A DNA stretch of 64,000 nucleotides, taken from positions 620,001 to 684,000 of the forward strand of contig JBAJFG010000409.1 of the NCBI GenBank assembly GCA_037903475.1, in the 5' to 3' direction. Of the stretch, positions 57,423-64,000 are shown piece after piece. Numbering within the stretch: the stretch's first letter is position 1; each line of letters starts with the position of its first letter. Under the pieces are notes generated by a model, which was given only the letters and a program-made list of their open reading frames with translations, ran no database searches and had not been told where the DNA came from. The stretch is from Ancylostoma caninum (lineage: Eukaryota; Nematoda; Chromadorea; Rhabditida; Ancylostomatidae). The translations under genes and the position numbers were made by a program.

Positions 57423-57792
57423 CATGGACCTGGGGGCACCAAAGAAATCACACAACCGGTCCAGTTCTTATCCTCGAAACCGAAAATGTGGATAAACTTT
57501 TTGAGCATCTCTATTAGGAATTGGCTTATTGGTATCATTTTATGTTTTCACTGCAAACCATTGTGGAAAATAATGGATGCGTCTATCATAATAGTTTCAT
57601 TAAGCTGAGTGTAGCTTGAGTGAAGGCCTCCAAAGGTATGCATCTGTTTAAATGTAGGCTCCACTTGGGAATAGACATACGCATTTGAAGGAGTACATGT
57701 GTTTGTTTCCAAATGTGGAAACCGTGAGAAATGTTTCCAAATGTGGAAACCGTGAAAAACTTGAAGGCAGTTCAACTCGCAAAAATAACGTA
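57423..57792 (-). CDS. possible gene B exon region, with an in-frame TGA
   Basis: After a consensus acceptor (GAAATTTTCAG at 57793) a minus frame runs YSQVEPTFKQMHTFGGLHSS, NETIMIDASIIFHNGLQ, meets TGA near 57548, then continues MIPISQFLIEMLKKFIHIFG and DKNWTGCVISLVPPG to a CAG|GTCCAT donor-like site. A 24-bp duplication (GTTTCCAAATGTGGAAACCG) at 57709-57756 inserts a repeated FHIW/FPHLE peptide. It may be two exons around a short intron or a decayed exon. Confidence 0.3.
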
Positions 57793-58509
57793 CTGAAAAT
57801 TTCAAACTTCAGTGTGGGATAGATTTTCTTGCGGTTCAGGCTGAGTGAAGTCTAATCTATCCCTATACTGATATCGTTAGCCGCAAAAGTGCGATAACTA
57901 ATAATGCTGACCATATTAGTTTTGCTCGGTTATCGTTCCGTAATTCCCACCCCAAGAGCAGTACTAAGCACCAAACTACGAGTTTCGGAATTTTGTGAAT
58001 CCCTCCCCCCCCCCCCCCGGCCCTCCAAATAATTTGCTCAATAACGGGTTCTTCGATATGTTGCAGGTAATCTTGCATGATCTTAAATGATAGCGATTTC
58101 TTTGTTTTGACGGAATTTCACCATGGTCACCCAACAAATAACCACTTCAATGCATGTGTTTATATATGAGGTAAGCATGTGAACTGCCGTGTTTTGGGCG
58201 CGAACCTGTAGCTGATCTGTTTTAGCTGAGATTTGCAGGTTCATTATTTAGATGAGAAAAGCTGTTCAGCTGTGGCTATATCCGATGGGAGCGAAGATGT
58301 CCACCCGCTTACCGCGCCACCTTCATCTCCAATTATTGAGAATCACATCGGTCACCTGGATACTGCACATCTAATAACCCAAAAATACTCCTGCGATGAA
58401 AGTTATGAGTAATTTGTTTGGGCACCGGCTATGGCTCTCAGCTGACTCTGTGCAGATGCATCGGGGTCGTGGAAATTATTCTCATTTGGTCTTTACATGT
58501 ATTTCTTAC

Positions 58510-58658
58510 CAAAATTGCTCAACAGAACAGTTAGTTATTTTCTCTGTCTTCTCCTCACTCAGAATTCCTTCCTCCTCATCGCTATTTTCTTCTATGTATT
58601 TTCTTCGAATTTTTTTCTGAGGCATTGCACTAGGTTCCATCAAATCAACATTTGCGAC
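58510..58658 (-). CDS. gene B, first coding exon (downstream gene of an operon-like pair)
   Basis: The acceptor TTTTTACCGGAACAG and a strong donor TTTTG|GTAAGAAA bound this exon. The likely start is the ATG at 58640 (MEPSAMPQKKIRRKYIEENS), followed by an acidic stretch DEEEGILSEEKTEK and NCSVEQF. An earlier ATG gives only a three-codon frame. The acceptor lies about 75 nt past the ATTAAA signal and about 155 nt past the stop of the upstream gene, the spacing at which nematode downstream operon genes receive a spliced leader. Trans-splicing is inference. No domain beyond a Lys/Arg patch next to acidic residues. Confidence 0.5.
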
Positions 58659-58732
58659 CTGTTCCGGTAAAAAGTTACCATGATTGATGGCGAGAAATAT
58701 AAAACTAATTGCAAGGGATTGCAAAAAAAAAC

Positions 58733-58738
58733 TTTAAT
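58733..58738 (-). terminator. candidate poly(A) signal ATTAAA of gene A
   Basis: ATTAAA on the minus strand about 75 nt after the stop of gene A at 58813, followed by a T-rich run. The next gene's acceptor lies about 75 nt further on. Confidence 0.45.
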
Positions 58739-58812
58739 GCAACCTAAATTCAGTGATTCAAAAAAACTACATCTTGGACAGACTTGAACATCAATCACAG
58801 ATTTGATGATAA

Positions 58813-59063
58813 CTATTTGAGTTTGACGAACTTTTGGTTTCTTATGATGATGGTATATTTCTTCTTGCTTCCCAGCCCTGGTTTTTCCATGCTCCTCATT
58901 ACTTCTGCGTTGTTTTGCGAACGATAGATTAATGTGCAGATGTCTCGCACTTTGTTTTGATTCAGTTCAGTTTGTCTTGAAGTTTTTTTTGTTTCGAATA
59001 ATTGTTCTCCAACGAACCACCTCACAAGAGGGATGCAAGAGCCAGACTCGCAAATAGGGTAGG
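58813..59063 (-). CDS. gene A, terminal exon
   Basis: The acceptor CACCTTGTTAAG precedes PICESGSCIPLVRWFVGEQL, then FETKKTSRQTELNQNKVRDI, CTLIYRSQNNAEVMRSMEKP and GLGSKKKYTIIIRNQKFVKL to TAG at 58813. This is the most protein-like sequence in the window: balanced, hydrophobic residues well spaced, ending in a basic tail. Phase 1 joins exactly to the exon at 59478-59571. A poly(A) signal follows. I do not recognise the family. Confidence 0.6.
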
Positions 59064-59477
59064 CTTAACAAGGTGCTACGATATACACTTCAATTCACTA
59101 TCCTGCTACATGTATTGCAGTGGTTTGATTCCTTGAATGAATAGTCGAGGGCGTAAGGGGGTAGACTGCTGAGCAGGTGGTCAAGGGTTTGATACCGCCG
59201 TTGACGTCTATCATGCACTTTTGTTTTTCACTCTTTCTACCCATTTAAAAGATGTCTGAAAGGTTAGAACATATTACCTATTCGGACAAACGAACCAGCA
59301 ACGAAATAACCGCACTATTTCGACCGTAGTTCACTGATTGGCTCACTATAGTTGTGTCGCTATAATATGGTCACTTCTTTAACTCAAAACGGAAAGCAGA
59401 CCAATAGCCAGAAGCCGTGTTCTACTAATGTGGGTCTGCGTTTGGCTGGGTTCTGATTCGTCTTTATTTCTTCTTAC

Positions 59478-59571
59478 TCAAAATCTTGAATAGTGACAAG
59501 AGCCAATACTTCACCTGAACAGCGCTCCACTTACTGCCGTCGGTGTGCGGTTTTTTTAAACGGCCGATTTT
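59478..59571 (-). CDS. gene A, penultimate exon
   Basis: A good acceptor (TTTTTTTCATTTGAAACAG) and donor (TTTTGA|GTAAGAAG) bound 94 nt: KIGRLKKPHTDGSKWSAVQV then KYWLLSLFKIL. The spare base completes a Thr codon with the next exon, so the joined frame stays open to the stop at 58813. The W-x4-V-x2-WL spacing recalls the start of SAM/pointed domains, but the rest does not confirm that. Upstream exons were not identified; a plus frame at 59612-59908 overlaps the presumed upstream intron. Confidence 0.5.
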
Positions 59572-60224
59572 CTGTTTCAAATGAAAAAAAATACCGTGTT
59601 GTAGTAGGAAGATGGAACTCTGTTCAGAAAAAAGCCTAAAACAACGAAAATGCAAAGTGGATGTTGGTGAAGGGATCCAGGCGCTTCACTTTGCTCCCAA
59701 TAGCTCAGTGGATAACCAACCCGGGAATAAAGGCCATCGTGCACACCTACAGCAGTGTAGTGAAGCCTCCCTGGCCGCTTTTTCAGAGCATGTCTCTGAA
59801 CCTACCTTGTCAGGCAAGAATTTAATCCATGTACCGTGTAGATCTCATTCCAATATGCTTGTCTCCCCCCTAACCTCTTGTACTCGCTTTGTAAGGAAGG
59901 TCACGTGATTTGATAGGAGATGCGAGGTAATGAGATCCACCGAGGACTAGTAGAAGTCACGTGGTTCTCGTTTTACTGGGCTAACACAATTCTACTGCCT
60001 TTTTTTTTTCTTGAACCTTGCACTCTCCAGGTCGTGTTTGGCGAAAACTGCCATGTTTAATAACTGGGAATAAAAATGATGAATAATAACAATAAATAAT
60101 AAAAACGACTGAAGTTGTTTATTCTAATTATGTCTTTTTCTCCACGCAACGGGGGGGGGGGGCGCCTTTCTCTCTGAGGGATTCTGAATGTGTGAATGAA
60201 AAGGATGTGTTCGCTAATTTATGG
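59572..60224. other. unassigned, upstream side of gene A
   Basis: A 98-codon plus frame at 59612-59908 (VDNQPGNKGHRAHLQQCSEA) is open and not compositionally odd, but would run opposite to gene A; unresolved. A G run lies at 60149-60161. Confidence 0.35.
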
Positions 60225-60790
60225 TCAACGTATTATGTTATCACGCTATGACGGTCAACCGCTACGGCACCACAGAAACGAGGCGCGCGCCGCGGCACCC
60301 ACGCGGCGTCGCAGAACAACTGGACGCCTTTGTTGTCGGGTTATGTTGAAATTACCGTCTTGTCTACGGTTTCCAAGGCTGATTCCTTTAGGTGTGGGTA
60401 TGTTTCACTCTCATCAGTGGTGGACGCAGGTGGGGGTGGGGGCGGAATTTCACAAAGTAAAAAAACTTTGTATCAGTGTATTTTCGGTCGTTCGTTTTTA
60501 TTATTTCATTTTTCGAATGATTTTTATTAATTATTTAGTATTACAATCAATATTTTTGTTATCTTAATTTAATCCCTAAACTGACGGAGGCCCCACCTTT
60601 CTACAACGCCTCCTCAGCCGCCCACTTTCTGCGTCCGCCGCTGATTTCCACTGTTCTATATGAAAACGGTAATCACGGCGACACCAGACAGCCACACCAC
60701 TCAGCTGATCTGCCGCGCCGCGTAGGTGGGGCGGCGCGGTCTTATTTTCTGCGCTGTGACAACGATGGACCATTACTGTGGCTTCTCACT
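60225..60790. repeat. large inverted repeat enclosing an hAT-like MITE
   Basis: The left arm (about 60245-60414) and right arm (about 60644-60780) carry complementary GC-rich words: left GCGCCGCGGCACCCACGCGG, ATTACCGTC; right, in complement, CCCCACCTACGCGGCGCGGC, ATTACCGTTTTCA. Alignment is loose. Between them sits the element described at 60415-60643. Frames on both strands across the arms are repeat-derived. Confidence 0.5.
60415..60643. mobile_element. hAT-like MITE, 229 bp
   Basis: The terminal repeats are CAGTGGTGGACGCAG (left) and the complement CAGCGGCGGACGCAG (right), each followed by G-rich then AT-rich sequence, as in hAT-type non-autonomous elements. The flanking 8-mers (ACTCTCAT and ATTTCCAC) do not match, so a target duplication is not supported. 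The interior matches the insertion at 51499-51728. Confidence 0.6.
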
Positions 60791-61799
60791 CCCTCGTACT
60801 TGGTACTACTGGTCTGTACAGTTATTGGTTGTAATAGCTTCGATGTTCTCTTGCACTATAATCATGTTCTCATAGTTTATTCATCATTGAACGTAGTTCA
60901 CCCACCTAGAATAAGTCAATTGATGGTCAGCTGAATAATTAAATAGGAGAGTGGATGGATAAACAAATAAGTAGATGTATAAACAAGAATATGAGCAAGG
61001 AGCAACGTAATTTCTCTCCACAAATCTCCACATCATAAAGTAGTTCGTCACGATGCACAGCCGGGCTCAGCGATTGGCCGATTCAATGAAGTGACTAATC
61101 GCAGAGTTCGGCTGAGTCGCCTTTTCCAAACTACTCTACACTTCATTCTCCCTTGTCCTGATCACCTTTATTACTTCTTTTGTTCACGCTGATTTACCAA
61201 CAGCAGTGTTCTTTATGTTCTGACTCTGTTCTTGCTCAGATCTATTTTATGTTAGTTTCATTAGTCTTTCTTAGGCAAGTCTCCTCTTCTATATGGCTGT
61301 GTACGTCTTGTTTACTCGGAAATTCTTCCCATTCATTTGTTGCTGGTTTCTCCCGCAAGTATCATATATTTGAAGATTTATTCGCACCAGAAACTCAGAT
61401 ATATGTCTTTTTTTTTCTGTTAACTTGACAAACGATGCCGTTCTTAGCTACTATCCACTACTGAAACATTCTTCTGGGAATCCCCTGGAAAAGTTCTTGG
61501 TCGACTCAATCCCCATTGCGAGGCCCAGATGGAGTAACCTACAAAATGGAGGTCTACTATCACCGATTTTGTGCTCTCTTTTTTTTTTTATTGAAACTGT
61601 TAGATAATAAGAGCTATTTTCCACTCATCAACTAGCAGTATTACAGCTGCCATAGTTCCCTGGAGGATTGAAAATAATACAATTGAGCTACAAATCTCTT
61701 CTATTGTACTAGTTCTGGTGTAGTGATACCTTTTGGCATCGTCATCCTGAAATAATAGCGTTTTTTTTTTTGCTGCATTTGTTCACTTTATTCTTTCAG
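60791..61799. other. unassigned
   Basis: Short plus frames at 61180-61428 and 61425-61607 are open; no product recognised. Confidence 0.4.
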
Positions 61800-61864
61800 C
61801 CAAGCTGTCTGCTCCAGAAGACTCGGCGCGGGCTGCTTCACGGCCACGGAACCGCTCCTTGAAG
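61800..61864 (+). CDS. candidate 65-nt internal host exon
   Basis: A consensus acceptor (CACTTTATTCTTTCAG) and a donor AAG|GTACGG bound a GC-rich 65-nt segment in AT-rich flanks. One frame gives KLSAPEDSARAASRPRNRSL, another QAVCSRRLGAGCFTATEPLL. The contrast in base composition and the two splice sites support an exon. Neighbouring exons were not found. Confidence 0.4.
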
Positions 61865-62224
61865 GTACGGTTTCAATTTGGATCCTACTTTTATTTGATA
61901 TTCGAGCCTTATGCTTCCATAGTTAAAATAAGAACACCGACAAGCCTAACTTAGGCAGGACAATGTATGAGGTCTAACGGGATATTATCAGTGATGGGGA
62001 AATGAATCATACCGTAATTTGCCTGTAGAGTACTGCACGTCCACAATCCTGCGATTGGGCAACCTCATGAATCAGCCAATCACAGGGCTCCTCAGCACGG
62101 CATATCTAATGAGGGCGGTGCTGGCATACCCCGACACGAAGCTCCTCATCATCATATCTTTGCAGTCAGAACTAATCCCGAAAACTTGTCCAAAAACTTT
62201 CCTCGTCGCACATTTTCAACGTGT
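61865..62224. other. unassigned, 3' of the candidate exon
   Basis: A plus frame from 62019 is open (for example LNQPITGLLSTAYLMRAVLA-like); no product recognised. Confidence 0.3.
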
Positions 62225-62270
62225 GAAGGCGCACGTGCGCGCCTATGTACAATCTATAAATTGCCCTACT
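62225..62270. repeat. family A repeat end
   Basis: GGCGCACGTGCGCGCCTATG followed by CTATAAATTGCCCT matches the outer end of family A copies. The rest of the element is not seen. Confidence 0.4.
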
Positions 62271-62419
62271 GCTGGCTCATCCGCTAGTCTTCGTCACGAA
62301 AGATTATCGGGCAGAATACGCTTATTACGCTGAAGATGTCAAAATCTACAGCGATTGCGTCGCTTTTAACAGAGATCAGTGAATGCATTGTCTATATCTG
62401 GAATAAACGGATTAAGATT

Positions 62420-62585
62420 GATTTATTGCGTCTTATTTACAACGCTGTGGATACAAATTTACATAGAATACGAGTTCTGATTGAGCATTTACCAATACTA
62501 AGGAAATGTATAGTAGTCATATTGATCTATGCTACACATATCTTGGACTTAACAGCTCGTTTGAACGAAGCGCTGGAACATCTGG
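62420..62585. repeat. direct repeat, left copy, flanking a LINE relic
   Basis: GCGTCTTATTTACAACGCTG, GCATTTACCAATACTAAGG and GATCTATGCTACACATATCT align with 63423-63575 (ACGTCTTATTTACAACGCTA, CTGTGCTGCACATATCTTGG). The copies are diverged but collinear over about 160 bp. They may be 3' UTRs of two tandem LINE copies. Confidence 0.55.
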
Positions 62586-62659
62586 TGAACGCTGGTGGGG
62601 ATTCTCCTGCCTATTTTGACGTATACAGTTCCAGCCCTGATAGTAAAGCTAGTTGTCTT

Positions 62660-63330
62660 TATTACACGTTTAGGTTTTGCAAACGCAGTTTTAGAAGGGC
62701 CACCCCAGTTACTGAGGGTGTGGTGCTGAAAAAATCAAGAGCATTAATGTTAGTTGCAGTGTCGAGCAGTTTGTGTACCATGCAAATATCAAGCACCGTG
62801 CGTCTGGATTCTAGGGTTGCTAGGCCAAGACGAGCATTTCTGATAATTGAGTTGGGAATGCTGGAATAAGAAGTTTCACTCATTCTAATGAACAATTTTC
62901 TAGTATAATTATTCTGAACTCTTTCAAACATGAGAACATCTTATTTACGGTCGATGAAGTCTTCAAAGTCTTATTTACGATAGGGGTTGATGACCGTGGA
63001 ACCCCATTCCAGTATGGGTCTTACATAATTTTATACTCTAGTAATAAGAGATTCGTATCCTTAGTTGACAGGGCTCTGAAAATTTGGAAACTACGAGTCA
63101 TGGCTTTCTGACAGTTTTTCTCGTAATATGCCGAAAAAGCAACAGATTCATTATAATGAAAACCCATATCTCTAATTGATTCTACTCTCTTAATGGAAAT
63201 CGAAGAAATATTATAAGAAGTTTCAACATTAGAGTTTCCTATTCGAAGATGCAACTTTCTATCAGCAGACAAGGGAATCATCCAGTTTCTTGACCACTGA
63301 ACTAATTCGTTTTGTTGCCATGCCATGTCG
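62660..63330 (-). pseudogene. CR1-like LINE reverse transcriptase, C-terminal part, broken
   Basis: The minus strand carries NELVQWSRNWMIPLSADRKL, SIKRVESIRDMGFHYNESV and CQKAMTRSFQIFRALSTKD (63021-63326, thumb-side region of the reverse transcriptase), then, after a stop and frame change near 62940-63020, MFERVQNNYTRKLFIRMSET and LGLATLESRRTVLDICMVHK. The order is that of CR1-like elements. The catalytic core is missing (5'-truncated). Compared with 56111-56578 this copy is older. Direct repeats lie on both sides. Confidence 0.75.
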
Positions 63331-63422
63331 GATTATTACTGTTTGGTTACTGGGCAATTTATGGTAGACACGCGTCAGACGCAAGCAATGAAAGTGCCGT
63401 AAGGAAAGTAAACTTTATTTGA

Positions 63423-63575
63423 TTTGATCTATTACGTCTTATTTACAACGCTATGAATACACATCTCAAACACATTATAAGATTTGACTGAATAGTTACC
63501 ATTAGGATTATAACAGTACAGTAATCAATTTGACCTGACCTGTGCTGCACATATCTTGGACAGAAAAATGCACTG
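63423..63575. repeat. direct repeat, right copy, flanking a LINE relic
   Basis: Aligns with 62420-62585 as described there. Preceded by TAAACTTTATTTGATTTGAT, which could be the tail of another LINE copy. Confidence 0.5.
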
Positions 63576-64000
63576 AAACACCCGGTGGTTTATATGGATA
63601 CTATGCTGGGGCCAAATAAGATTAAGTGTTTTTCTTGCTCCGATCAACAATTTAGGAAACAATTTAAACGTCGATGTTTGAGAATGAGAAAGACCTCACG
63701 CTTTTCTTCTCCTTCGCACATCATTTTATCTACTTACTTACTTAACATTCCGAATAAGTGGAAAATCCGAATGTTCCAACCTTAGAGACCAATATAATGC
63801 TGTATGTGAGGGAAGAAGAGCTTCAGGGCTTTCTCATTCTCGAACAAGTGGATGTTTATATTGTTTTCCAAATTGTTAGTTGACAAAATTATTTAGTTTT
63901 TATCCGGTCCCAATTATATATAATGTGTGCCCTTACCGCAAACCCTGCGCTGACAGTAATATTATTTGCTCTTACTTCCCGTTTACGTTTAAGAAATGAA
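63576..64000. other. unassigned
   Basis: A 66-codon plus frame (63585-63785) is open but unrecognised. No feature supported. Confidence 0.4.

Noticed and set aside
59140..59215. tRNA-like boxes (TAGTCGAGGGCGTAAGG and GGTTTGATACC)
   Set aside because: The T-arm and acceptor stem do not pair, so no cloverleaf forms; at most a degenerate tRNA-derived repeat.
62336..62869. 177-codon plus frame
   Set aside because: It overlaps the antisense LINE reverse transcriptase relic and the direct repeat, so it is a shadow frame.
1..64000. Search for rRNA, spliced leader RNA genes or an organised new gene system
   Set aside because: No 5S or SL1-like sequence (GGTTTAATTACCCAAG) was seen, and no set of neighbouring genes with linked function could be supported.

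Overview
The window looks like nuclear DNA of a nematode, most likely a strongylid of hookworm type. There is no operon-dense bacterial layout and no long uninterrupted gene. It shows TTTTCAG-like splice acceptors with GTAAG-type donors, short candidate exons, mariner transposase relics of the kind known from hookworms, an RTE-type reverse transcriptase relic with a YADD core, CR1-like LINE ends with ATTT tails, several minisatellites and many palindromic elements. The species call is inference; the sequence alone gives only nematode-like.

Layout. 1-4 kb: a GC-rich island (557-905) beside a coding-like minus frame, then AT-rich DNA. 4-19 kb: small repeats, including an inverted repeat (5508-5762), GC-cored repeats (6785-7575), a four-unit compound inverted repeat (7682-8235), a hairpin MITE (13478-13633), a palindrome with open frames in both arms (17078-17372) and several copies of a family marked by GTTTACCCAT and CAGCTGCTACC. 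19-24 kb: mostly unassigned, with one coding-like plus frame (21575-21861). 24.2-29.4 kb: three consecutive tandem arrays with periods of about 82, 80 and 118 bp. 30-38 kb: a decayed mariner (31133-32225) and candidate host exons, the best being a terminal minus exon at 34141-34447. 38-48 kb: a cluster of terminal-inverted-repeat elements, namely 41439-42311, a Tc1-like one (43129-43669), a full-length but broken mariner (43996-45272) and a mariner rebuilt as a long palindrome (46285-47202). 49-53 kb: short candidate minus exons and a 60-bp minisatellite split by an hAT-like insertion. 54.5-55.1 kb: an RTE reverse transcriptase relic. 55.5-59.6 kb: the best host locus, with two minus-strand genes head to tail, about 75 bp from the poly(A) signal of the first to the next acceptor, which resembles a nematode operon; a CR1-like LINE end lies within the second gene. 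60-64 kb: an hAT-like MITE inside larger inverted arms, a 65-nt candidate plus exon, and another CR1-like relic flanked by direct repeats.

Nothing here amounts to a new pathway or defence system. The most unusual objects are the palindromic mariner derivative, the kinship between a 118-bp satellite and a compound inverted repeat 20 kb away, and the operon-like gene pair. Protein identities of the host exons were not recognised. Exon calls rest on open frames, splice motifs and phase agreement read by eye.
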